From NCBI GenBank assembly GCA_000328365.1, contig KB297234.1:645658-709657 (forward strand): a DNA stretch of 64,000 nt. Reading direction: 5' to 3'. Under the pieces are notes generated by a model, which made no database searches, had not been told where the DNA came from, and was given only the letters and a program-made list of their open reading frames with translations. A program made the translations under genes and the position numbers. Source of the stretch: Capitella teleta (taxonomy: Eukaryota; Annelida; Polychaeta; Capitellidae). How positions within the stretch are numbered: the stretch's first letter is position 1; each line of letters opens with the position of its first letter. This document shows, in pieces, positions 1 through 12,700 of the stretch.

Positions 1-1066
1 GGCCCGTAATGCATTGTTGTCAATTGTGTGTTCATATTTGCTACTTGTAGAGGACGACTGGTGATAGAAAGGATCACGGTTGGACCTCTCTATGAAGTTG
101 TCTTCTCTGGGTTCATCCAAAATCATCGAGTACTTGACCAGATCATCGACATCATCGCGAACCAAGGGCGCTGTGGTCGAAGCCTTCAGTGCAGCGTCGA
201 AGGTAAACTCGTTCAACGAGTTTTTTAGAGTCACCTGTTTATAAAACACAATCATGGGTTAATAACAACAAGGAAATGACTAATGAAATTATGCACGAAT
301 GAAGGGAAACTTCTCAGTTTGTTTTCATCACAGACGACCTATATTTGATTGACACACGTGATACTTGTAGGGGTCGTTGACTGACAGCTCTGCGATCTCA
401 TTAGGCCGCGCCAACATTTGGAAACCTCTCATTAGGAGTTGCCATCCATAACACGTAATTGTCAATCATTGGCTTGTGTGGAGCGTGCGTCGAATCAAGA
501 TGGGATGCAATCGGTGAATCTGTCATAGCATCTCAGAGCAATCGCCGGCTGGACAACCGCCCCCGCATGCAAGTGAAGTCAATCACCTCACAGAAATCAA
601 ATCATTTATCCTAAGCGACTGAAAGTTATTTGATTCCGAAAGGCAACCATATTTCGGTAATTCGCCTCGGGCAGAGGAAGGTGCTTCAATCGGCGTTAAA
701 AGCTTTGATGCTACAAATCACTACATCCAGATTAATCATGAAGTGTTATCTTACCATTTGACCAGACGCCCCAAGACCTGAATTGACAGCCGTCGTGATC
801 AGATCAAGTGAGACGCCGGCGTCATACAGGTTCCTCACCGTTTCCTCCAGGTCATTAAGACCAACGGAGGGTAGGCTCTCCTCTCTGATTGTGGATGGTG
901 CTTCTGCGGCACTCGTGATCGCCTTCGATTCATGATGGGCAATGAGAGGGTCAAGCAGAGATATGATTCGGACGAGAGTGACCAGTGCTGGATGGGCGCT
1001 TCCTGGGCAGGTATAACAAACAACTAGCATAAAGATGAACAGGTATGCTTCAGTCAACATCATGCT
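1..1066 (-). CDS. unrecognised secreted protein, 5' part (two coding exons, runs off window)
   Basis: Two coding exons are visible. The first is 755..1066: a pyrimidine-rich acceptor (tttttcatctctccacag) precedes AGC-ATG-ATG, so translation most likely starts at 1063 or 1060, and an upstream 5'UTR exon is implied. It ends in a phase-0 donor (ATG|GTAAGA). The second exon, 1..234, begins after an acceptor (ttttataaacag), is in phase 0 and stays open for 78 codons to the window edge. The protein starts with a signal peptide (hydrophobic stretch YLFIFMLVVCYTC, likely cut after CPGSA). A largely acidic, Cys-poor region follows, with an amphipathic stretch around LNDLEETVRNLYDAG. I see no dibasic-processed peptide and no domain I recognise. 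A secreted precursor or extracellular protein is all I can infer. The exon pair is well supported by phase and splice sites; the function is unknown. Confidence 0.55.
235..754 (-). other. intron of the left-end secreted-protein gene
   Basis: Intron between the two visible coding exons, bounded by GT at the 754 side and AG at the 235 side. I see no repeat or embedded gene in it. Confidence 0.5.
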
Positions 1067-4000
1067 CTGTGGAGAGATGAAAAACATTTAACATCAAGAC
1101 AGAAGAAGTTTCAGATGTATTATTGGTTATCAGAAAGCCTTGGATACTCTAAACCTCAAGATGGTAATTGCTGAAATTGGCATAGGCCGAATATGCTTTC
1201 AATCCTCTATGTTTCATGCCGATTGAGCAGCATCCGGTTTCTCGTGGGTGTATATGGGGTAACTTTCTATATTTAATCAAAATCTAGGTACCACCCAACA
1301 GAGGACTCACTGATGATTTACTTGCTGACAGTGGGTCATGATAATGTATCTAATTGCACGCTGTGTAAACATATTTAGCCTCGAATCTCACACTATAAAA
1401 ATAATGCTATGCGACGAATGACGTTCATGCCAAAATCGCATTTGCTAGATTGGCTGTTAGAGACCAATCAAGGACATAAATGGCCTTTAGATGAACTTGG
1501 GATGAGGGCGTGGTAGGTGGGCAGCCAGGCCGGCAGGCAACGCAATACCAAATTGCTTATCGTACTCGTAAATTGCCACTCCGAGAAAGTGAGTACATTG
1601 CTTAATAAGGTGTGTCAACGAGTGCGTAAGTGCACGGGTGTACCCGAGGTAAACTCTATCCAAGGATTATCATTCGCGTGCTTGACTTTCTTTTTCCTAT
1701 TTCTCTGATCTTGCAGGTATTAATAGCATATTGTGCTTGTATTGTTCAATTTTTAATTATCGTTATATTTACCCCAAAAAGCAGCATTTCATTACTGTGT
1801 TCCCTGTCTTGACCGATTGCTTTTCTAAAATGCTTTAATGAGACTTCTTTAGCTTGAGAAATGCATGTTTGCCACTCACTCACCTGCATTAAACATTGAT
1901 TGATCGATCGAGCCCCCAATGTGTGCTCTTACGGTATGCTTAAATTCTACAAGATATCTATGTAAAACGATATCAGCAGTTATCATTAATTAACAACCAG
2001 CATTGGAGGATACCAAAGTCGTGCCCACATGAACAAGCTACACTCGCATACACTATTCGTTTGATCTCCTTGAAATTGTGATAGCGTACATGTAATCATA
2101 TAATTATCCCCTACAAGAAGATTGATGTAACTTAAGTGGGTTTCTGTTTAGAATTTATCGAAATTATAATAATTATAATATACTAAGATACTACTACTGG
2201 TGAATGATGTGTGTAACTCGAAGAATCTCAGAGTATGTTCAATGCGTGAGGACTTGTCTCGATAATTAGTTAGCTCAAGAGTGTGTACCCAGAAGCTTCC
2301 ATTAAATCTCCTTGGTGCGTATTTCCTTTGCGCAAATGGGGCCAATAAACATCATTCAATCCTCTGTATGATATTTTATTAGGAAACGGAATAACAGGAT
2401 GTTCAAAATCCAGTATAATGATCTAGCATAGGATTATTTAAGGTCTCTGGATATCCGATATGCTTCGTTTTAATACGATTTTCTCAGAACTCATTGCTCC
2501 CCAAACAACCACAGCACAGAGCACTAACTTAATTGCTAAATTATTCTAAACATTCAGAGGAATAATTACCGTTTGAGGATATATGGTTACGGTTTACACT
2601 TTACCCAAGACATACTGGGTCTAAGGTTAATTGTAAGTGAATTGAAGGCATCGAGGATCTAAAAAAAATCAGAGGATAGGTTAGAAGACAAATGTGCTTC
2701 GATCACCAAAGAATTTCTGAGCAGACAGCCATAAACTCTTCCGTCAAATGTACCTTGCACAAAAGATTTCCCGACGTGATTTCTGGACGTGATTACAATT
2801 GTAACGAATCTCTTCTTCGCCCAGATTATGAAGGTACGTGGGGTCAATGCGTGCGTGAGTACTCCTTAGTGCCAAACGCATACAGTACACCGTGAACTAT
2901 AGTATGTAATGTTTACATGGCTACTGGAGAGAAATCTTTGGTGCCAGCGTAAAAGAATGGTATTCGTGGTCCTCAGGTTCGCTGTTAAAAAGCCCTTATT
3001 ATGAATGCATGGATGTCAACCTCGAGAGAACTTCAACCCTGTGATGGCGCAATGTACGTCGTGGACAACTGGAGTAATTGTTTTGGTGAACTAGGTGGCG
3101 TTGACCTTCTTCTGTTCGTTGTCCGGGGGCCTGTGTGGGACTCTGTCACCACTTAAACTACATCCGCAGGTTGGTGCTCACCTTTATTAAACGTAACAGT
3201 GCAAGACAATGGCCTCCAGGGAAGTACCACCCCCGCAAAGCCCAAAATTCAGATTCGGTAATGATGAACAGAATGACTGGAGGCTTCTTAGTCCATTTGC
3301 ACTAAACGCATTGCGTAATGCACCTACTGCTTAGGCGTGGATCACAGCAGCAGAAAGGCTAGTGTTTGTGTTTTCCATAAATTTCAATTTACGGAGAGGC
3401 AAATGAGGGAAAAATAACTTCCGTTTTGGAGACGTAAAAGCAGACGAAACATCAAGCTCCCCCTCGATAAATTATGGAAGTGATTTATTGCACAGACCTG
3501 TGCGCAGGGCGTCTTAGTGGTAACGACTCAGAATTCTCATCCAACTTACCAACTTAATTAACACAATATATAATTGATTAGTTATATAAATAATAATTGG
3601 TTGGAATTATTAAATTATAATTGTTGTAAAATGCGCATGTACCGAAATCAAAGAGAAGCACTTTCTATATCCGAATCAATAGAAGAACTTTAATTCTACT
3701 ACATGTATGGTGAAATAAATGCTTTGATTTAAATATCCCCGTCTCTCTGTATATTCACGTAAGCGTTGGAGCCAACACAACCGCACTTCATTTCTTTTTT
3801 CTTTCTTTTTTTTTTCTTTTTTTTTTTAATTCAATTCAAAAAAATGTGTTTATTCAAAAAGAAAAGAAAAAAAAAAACACAAGTGGAGTGAGAGGGGCTG
3901 ACCCAGAATATGGGTATGTGCCCGTAATGGATATTTACAATTTTACAAACAAACAACGAATAAACAAACTAACAAATAGGATATTCACAAAAGCGTTAGC

Positions 4001-7000
4001 AGATGAGCTGTTAGGGATAGATAATTTTAGCACGGGGGATTGTGAAGGATTTTATTGAATGGGAGATGTGCGGATGGAAAAATCAGTAAAAAGTTTGTTT
4101 TTAAGGCAAGTTTTAAATCTATTGATTGTGAGGTTGGTGTCAATTTCATTAAATGTCTGATTCCAGATGAATGCGCCTCTGGAACGGATTGATTTCATGG
4201 ATATGTTTGTGTGTAGAAGTGGAGTGTGGAGTTGATGGCGTTGTCAAGTATTGATAGAATGAATGGAGGCGTTTGTTTGGAAAAGTTCATCTATTACAGG
4301 AGGAAGCATTTATGGTGAAATTTGTGCATGAAAATGATGACAGAGAATATATAAAGGTTATGAAGAGGAAAATTCATCCCATTAAATGCCCCGGTATTCG
4401 CTCTGACTACAAATAGAGTTCCGCGATTGCAAAAACTTGCGCGCCCCGCGCGTCGGTCCCGGTGACCAGCATGAGAGATGTAACGCATTTCAGTCCGTTC
4501 GTTTGCCTAAACGCACATCTGGCGATCAAGCATGACGTCATTTGGGACACTGGTTTGCAGCAAAGCTTTCGTTGGTGCATTTTAATCATAGCAAATGAAG
4601 GTCAGTGTATAATAATAATAGTTTATTCTCGTACAAGATGCCAGTTGGAGAAAGAACAGAAAGTACAGTAAATTAGAAATGAAAGCTGAGAGTCTGCAGC
4701 GAGTTGTCACGGACAAACCATAGAGAAGCCAATCTAATGAGTTATGTTTCAAATAATTGCTGAGGTGTCTATTAACACATGATTTCCCTGCACTTGGCAA
4801 ACGTGTCTTTGTGATTCCGCGTCATCAGATGCACCATATAGTCATTGCGGTTCGCATCTCCCCTGCCGAGCAACATTTCAGGAAAAGCAGTGGCCATACC
4901 GGGCAAAATGTCCCATGCTTCGTATCGAGGCAGATACAGTGAAGAAAGTGTTATTCGTGTTATTTTTTTCAATGCTATGTCACTTCGATCTTCTGTCAAA
5001 TCGACATGCATACATATATCTGCAATTAGTGAATGATTGTACGTACTCATAAATCTCGACCACGTTTGATCTGATTATGTATTCGACTGGTTCATTTGAC
5101 CCTCCTGTATGACCAGTGTCAACTTTGCACAACTGACCACTGATACGTAAGCTTTCAAGAGGGATAAAAAGTGACGTCTCTCCGAATGTGAACTCGAACA
5201 AGAGCCAAAACAAGAGAGACAAAAACAAGCTCTAAATAAAAAAGCTAGTCTTTGATGTCGATGCCAGTTTCATTCACACACCAAACGCCCTGTTCTGGGT
5301 GAAATGTCAAAGTAACTGCAAACGGTTCCTGCGGTCGTTTCTATCCCTTGAAAGAATGGATTGTGTTTCTTTTTGTCCTTCTATATGCGCTACCTGGAGG
5401 GCACCAAGTCTCTTTCACCTATTTTCCGAGAAAATGGTAATATTATACTCCATAGACACGCTTGCTCACTGCGATCGAAGTTCAGTAGCGCCACTGGTAT
5501 TCAACTATTCTTTCTAGAGAGATGCCAATCACAAGGACTCAGAAGATCGCTCCCCACCGTCACATACATGTATGTACTTTAGAGGATGAAACGATGCGTA
5601 TCGGGTGCTTAGCCAAGTCATGGAAGCAGAGGGCAGTATGCACTTAGACAAGCAATTCGCACAAATTGTTATTATGTAACCTTCTGTGGAATTTTGATGA
5701 TTCTGTGTATTTATGAAGAGAGGGTAAGTGTGAGAAATATTTTCAAAGTTACAGACAGCTATAGATACATGCACATGCATTATATTAATTAATATATGTA
5801 TGTTTTTGGTAAATTCGTCCAGCTGTGTAATTATGCATTAATGTTAGATAATTCAACCTGTGAAGGGGAAATTGAAGAGGAATGTTTACCATTGAGAATT
5901 ACACATAGAGAAGACACATTTCTTCCTCATCTCAGTTCTTGTGGCAGTAAAATGCTGATGCTCAAGCGCACCTGTATAAAAACGTGAATGAAACTAGCGA
6001 CCGACCAATATCTGCGGAAAAACCTTTGATATCGGCTCACGTGGGGGTCATAGAGGCTCAGATCCCCATAAAAGACCACAAATCCTGGTTAGGAATATTC
6101 GGAGATATCTCCGGATCTATTATATATATATAATCTATATTATATTGCAGACTTCTTGAAGAAGGGAAATGAACTCCGCAATGGCATGGTTGGAACATCA
6201 AATTTGTCCCCAGGTTATCATAATGGGATAAACTGAAGTCAATACTGTAATTCTTCATCTCTTCCCGTCTCCACACAATAGCAGAGAGCTGATTTTAAGG
6301 CTGCGACAACATCCTCGTACAGGACAGGGTTGAGAGTCTCATCGAAAAATTGGGTCCAAAAATCCGTTCATGGCTTTTAAAGTTTGATGTATGAGTTAGA
6401 AGACTGGGGATATCTGACCATGAAATTCGAACATTTCGATTTCGAAGCTGTGTCGTTTGTTTCCCTAATTAAACCAGGTTAATTCAAAATTTTGCTTTTA
6501 AATGATGAGTAATAAATGGCTCCACAAATGCGGAGTAGCACAAGCAATAATAGGTAAGCAGAGACCACCATCTTCGACCGTAACGTCCAATCAGATTCTA
6601 CTTGAATCTCTTTTATAATGTGACCTTATATATGCATGAAGTGCATAATGTATTTTGTTTATTTACACGTGTGCATTATGCACACGTTATGCACTCAAAT
6701 ACACAAAGCTGATTGGCTGACAGACTCACTGAGTGGTATAATCATTATTTTGACTGATGTTCCTTCTGAAACACGAATCATAACGCTGAGTCTTTTAGAT
6801 TCTGAGCACTGGCCCCTTCTAGGTTTCGCCCAGGGATCCAATGAGACTGTTATGTAACCGAGGACTCAGGATGATTGTCGGTGTACATCTTGTCAACCAT
6901 GCAAGTTGTAGCATCTCATTATAGAAGAAAATTATAACTGACTAGGGACGGTATTCTGCGAATGCAAAACCTCCCTGTCAATTCCTTCATAGGAGACCAA

Positions 7001-7666
7001 TCCGGACAACAAAGCCAGTGTTCCACACTGAAGCACCATTCTCTTGCGCCCAGAATAATACTTTAGGCTTAAGAAATTTTGATTTGCATGAATCTGAATA
7101 ACACTGTTGGAGATTACGGAAGGTCTCACACGAGGTACGGTCGTCGCATGAACAGGAAATTTAATTTTCAATTGGTTTGGTGAAAGAAGTGATGCAATGT
7201 TATGATTAACCCTTTGCAGTCATGTTAGTCATTTATATTTTTTTCTGTCGAGACTGAGTTGTTAATTTCCGGTTTCATTGGTTCAGCGAAGCTCACGTTG
7301 CTTCCAAACTCAGGTGACGGGATCATTAAATGTTAGTGTTGGTTGCATGCATGTATTGCATTCCTCATTGTATGAGAACTTTTCTCATCGTAAGAACAAG
7401 ATATACATCTCGACATGCACATATTTCACGATCCATGATAAAATGTAGGACTGCATGTGATGTCATTATGAGGGTCAGGCATTGTGCGTTGATGGAACCA
7501 CAGAACAAGTATGCAACTTCATTATATATTATGGAAATGCAATCTCTATATAATTGATACCAAACATTCAAAATAATTAATAAGAAACTATCACGAAACT
7601 CCAAGAAGTTGAGAGAGAAATACCCACTTCTCTTCTTTCCTTTTAGGCGACGAAATACATGCATAA

Positions 7667-7718
7667 NANNNNNNNNNNNNNNNNNNNNNNNNNNNNNNNN
7701 NNNNNNNNNNNNNNNNNN
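7667..7718. other. assembly gap (run of N)
   Basis: Undetermined bases next to a C-rich flank (ccccaccccctc). The true length is unknown. Confidence 0.95.
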
Positions 7719-9170
7719 CCCCACCCCCTCAAATAATGATACCTAACTGCATGCATTGTAAATTATTACACCAATAACAATCAAGCTCATAAATTCGAAC
7801 CTTCAGCTAAATGATGAATGGTGTGAGCCATATTGTAATACATTTTGTTTATACAGCAAGATGTTATGGACAGATTCTCCTAAATGCCAATGAAGCCAAC
7901 ACATTTAGAAAAGAAACAGTCCCTGCCAATATAACTTACTTACCTTGAATATATTGCACTGCACGATTAACTGCAACTCATTCCCGGGAAACGAATGACA
8001 GTGAAACTATACAGCACATCCAACAGTTTGTCCCGATCCCCGAGTGTCGCACAAACTATCTGAGCTATGATTGTACTTAACCCAGCTATTGCAAGAAGCG
8101 AGCAGGCAGTGGAGGTGCGCTTGGGAGAGGCGCGTGATCAGGCCTCGGTCAGCCCCTCCGCAACTACGCTCGACGAAGCACGATCAATTGGTGCTCATTG
8201 GCGTCGACCACCAAGACATGAAATCGCACCAATCACCCTGGATCTCATTTTTGAGTAAACAAGGTCAACATGTTTTGAGTGCGATTCAAAAGAAGTGAAT
8301 CACGTTAACGATAATACAACTTCGTAAGAATGATGGTGAATTGTTTTAAATCAACTATGGAATGTATACGTTTATGTACATCGTGCGTGGTTTTGTCAAA
8401 AATAGTGGAATTAATGAACGGCTGTTGCAAAATGTTACTGGTAAGCAACATCGACATGAGATATCCACCCGCATACCCCAAGGGAGATATTAAAATGAAT
8501 TCAAGTAATGAGTTGTTAGTAGAACAAAGAAATAATGTTTGAATAATTTTAACTAACTATATTCTTTATTCGTGTATTGGTACATCAGCACGCACACGCA
8601 TGAGTGTACAAGTCGTGGATACCATGAACACCACGATAATTCATTCAATTCACACCTATTAACCTGCCTGATCTCATTAGACTTGCCTGGATATCTCCTG
8701 ATAGCCTCACAAAGATTCTTAGATCTACAATCCGGCATGACATTTCCCACATTTTAACGAGAACTTAAAAGGGTATATGAATATATGTATAATCATTTAG
8801 GCATCTAATTCACTCGACTGATGGTCAATAATTGCCCACCAAATATTCACTTGAAAATTTAATTGAGCATGACGAAGAATTGCTAAAGATGCACTATCTG
8901 CTATCACACAAGATGCCTGAAATGTTTCCGATATATATATTCGTACCTGATCATCATGACATAACTTCAACTCCACGCAAGATAGAATGCTTGAAATTCT
9001 GTCAAATAAACACAATCGACCCTTTGACGTATGATGTCATCAGCTGAGCATACAATGTTATCTGATTAATTAATTATTATTGCCAAAGGCAAAATGTTGA
9101 AAAAACAATCCGTAGATCACACTGTCCGAATCTCAATCAAATCACTGCAGGCTACATAAGAGATTATCCT

Positions 9171-9219
9171 TATATAGATATAGATATAGATATAGATATA
9201 GATATATAGATATAGATAT
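9171..9219. repeat. (TATAGA)n simple repeat
   Basis: Tandem hexamer tatagatatagata with about eight units and one interruption. Confidence 0.95.
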
Positions 9220-9603
9220 GCACAGGGCAAACAATTTGTAGGATTTCAGCCGGAAAAGCTGATGTTAATCTCGGATAATCTCTTTCCGTATTTTTGAAGG
9301 CAACAGCCGATTAAGTTTGATTCAAGCTACTCCTTGTCGTCCACTGAAAGCGATGACATTGACTTGATTATCAACCAAGATCTTAAGGGTCAATCAGTTG
9401 AGTGAGCGGGCGGGGGAGGCGACCTCGAGCATTCTTCTGCCCTAATGAACAAATGTCCATGTCAGCTACTTGCCTCTCTCAGGGCCCAACGAGTGGTGTG
9501 CCTGAGGAGCATTTGATGCTCAGAATTTATATTAAATTAATATTATATAACATAATATATGATGTTACATAATTTATATGCGTTGTTAGCTAACTGGTTT
9601 CAG

Positions 9604-9724
9604 AACGAAACGAAACGAAACGAAACGAAACGAAACGAAACGAAACGAAACGAAACGAAACGAAACGAAACGAAACGAAACGAAACGAAACGAAACGAAA
9701 CAAAACGAAACAAAACGAAACGAA
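9604..9724. repeat. (CGAAA)n pentanucleotide array
   Basis: About 24 tandem units of CGAAA, perfect for most of the length. Two C-to-A variants (caaaacgaaacaaaacgaaa) occur near the right end. The units create artificial repeated-peptide ORFs on both strands, which I do not count as genes. Confidence 0.97.
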
Positions 9725-12700
9725 AGCTTCGTACTTCGTTTTTAAGCAACGTAAGAGTGGATGACAGCATCTTGATGGCATTGTGGTGTAAAGTAATTCT
9801 GTTTTTTTAACTTTTTATCCGTTCAATAGCGGACGAAATCGCATATTTGTAAAATTCAAACACACTGTGTATGTTGAGACAATTAGTTTATATTTTTAGT
9901 ACCTCGCAACGAATAAGGCGATAACTATCGAGATTCTCGGGAGATTTTGCAGAAAAGGATTACGGAATGACGTCGTGGAATCATTTAACAAGTAGGCAGG
10001 ATGAATACATGTTGTGAGGGGGTGGGGGGGAAGAGAACCAAATTCACATCATGAGGAGCTTTTGTGATCTTTGTTATTTGACGATGTTGGTTGATTTCGT
10101 TACGAATTTCCCTTCTAGACTTTAAGCATTGCCCTGGCTATAATCTATGTACTAGCTTTCAACTTTCAAGTATTGCTGGCCATAGCAGACAAGCTCTCAG
10201 TAGTTCACAACGGCTTAGTGACCATGCTTTGTCCTTTTCATAAGATCTTGATGGTGTAATTGTAATAACTTCCCACCCGCTCCATCTGAAGGTGTGCAAG
10301 TGTTAACGCGAAACTATAAGGATTGACCAAATTATTGTATTTTGCGTCCATCTACGCGGATCGAGAAATCAAATTAATCAAGACAATTTTGGGTAAGGAT
10401 GAAAGAATATTTAAATGCTAGTGTGTAATATGTTGTGGTATAGTGTTAGGATTATTTTTATATTGTGGGCTGATTCAGACGGGCCTCTGAACAAGCATCA
10501 AAGTAGAGCATCTGTCGCATGGCACTTCAATGCAAACTATATTATTTCTTGTGATTTTACGATATAAACTTTGATGCTAATATGCTGAACAGCCAAAGAA
10601 ATACAACTTATGCCAAAGACGCCTCAGATGGGCTCTGTCGGAAGCATTGTAATAGCCGCCTGTCCATTTCATTCCCAACCGAGTTCAACCAAATTTAAAG
10701 ATACCAAGGAAACATGCCGAAACTGGCCGCTCTCGGCTGGAAAGACAAGAGCGGTAGTAACGTACGCTGGCTGGTTCGCTCTTGTCCGCTATTTACATTC
10801 TTTCATCAACTTTGATTGAGAAGGACAGCAAACAAGGCCATCAACCAGCAGCCTAGACTTCTCACCCATCCCCTCCCCCCCGCCGCGCGTGAAGCCAACA
10901 CCCCCGAATTCAGTAAGCCGGAGTGGAAGGGTCAGGAACTCAGAATGGTCGTCGAGCAGTGAGCTCAGCACCAAGAAGCCGACGCATAACCTTGTCCGCA
11001 CTTATCACGTATTAATACAACCCAATTTTTACGGTTGAAGATACTGTGAAAGGGGGAATCGGTTCCGGAAATCCGGAATTCGGATGGCTTTGTCCTGGCG
11101 CCATTTGGTCACTTAAGCTCCCCCTGTCCTAGCTCTGTCTAGGACAGTACCTGTTTCACGCAATCGCATTTCACTCTCTTCCGGACATTTCACATCTTTC
11201 AAAACATCTCTCCGCAGTTCACCCTCTTACATGTCACTCGAGCACATTTGTTTCTGAAACAATTTGCATATTTTGACCTATCTAGATATGACATTACTGA
11301 ATAAAACGTTCTGAAAAAAAAAATTAAAAAAAAATAAAATAGAATAGCGGTCCATTCCCGCGCGCAGCAACCAATTGTCTGTCTATGCTGAGCCTCTGTT
11401 TGACGTGGCATCGCAAAACTCAAGGTGACAAATGATCGAGGCATAGATACAGATTACTCACTCACCAAGTGAAATCGACATGTCTATTTTGGGTGAACTT
11501 TTGGTGTAAACCCAGTGTTTCTGTTGCTGTCTATATACAAGACTGAAATTAACACGCATGTCGATTTCGAAGCTGCCATAATCCGTCTCAAGATCCTATT
11601 TAACTACTCCTTTAATTTCAATATATTATTTTGCGATTGATCAAGTTATAAGTATTTTGTATTGCGTTGCGTGTTTTGTAGTTCAGTACAGTTACCTAGA
11701 CAACACACCATTCGTCGCTTGCCTTGGTATTTACCATTGATGGAAAAATCGCAGTAAATGAATTTCAGTTAATAAATTTCCGCGTTTGATCCAGTTACGG
11801 GTATTTTAGTTGCGTTGTGTGTTTGTGTGCTAATCAGTATATCACAAAGAGGAACTCTCAAATTAAAGAATGGTGGAAGAGCGATGCACTGTTAATGCGT
11901 TTTATGATGCCTTTCCATTGTCTGGGGCCTTGTTAAATTGGCCGCCAAAATGAAAATATTGACGAATGTTGGGTACAAATAGGTATAAATCGGCATCAAT
12001 GACAACCAACTTAAAATATGAATGATGGTAATACTGTAGCAGCAGGAAATGTTGGATTTACCTTTGTTGAATTGTTCTTACACTGAGACATGTTTTGTAA
12101 CAATTTGTCGGAGAAGCACAGTGCCATTTGAAAAGCATTGAAGTAAATAGACTACTATTGGTCCATTTCAACAGACACATCAAAAGGTGATTAAAGTATT
12201 CATCCTGAATCGGATTAAGTTTAACTTTGAAATGTCAATTTACGATAGCACACTGTCGTCACCCAGGAACTTACTCATTGGTGCTGAAACGCTTTTAGAC
12301 TTTACATGTATATTGCAGATGACGCACATGACCCTCATGGGTAAGTGAGCTCCTTGTGGCAGCTGGTCGAGCTACCGCGAAATGAGAAGAAACAACGCGA
12401 ACAAACTACCTGAGAACTAATCTCTTAAGATAAGCCTTAAGATTCAATTATGAGATTTGTTTTTTTTGATTTTTTATTACGTGTCGTAATATAAGTAGAA
12501 ACCACAATGTTCTGACCACTTTTATATTCTGACCGACCAACGAAAACTTGCACTTCAGTATAAAGGTAGTACAACCATATAATTGCGGTTGTTGTGGAGA
12601 TGATAACCATAAATTGTTTCCATAATTTGAAGATGATAGGAATAGCAATTGTATAGGTGCAATATTTTATGTAATTACAACAAGCAAGAACAACTGCATA

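Noticed and set aside
9559-9810. ORFs with RNETK or SFRFV repeats
   Set aside because: Translation of the CGAAA microsatellite on either strand.
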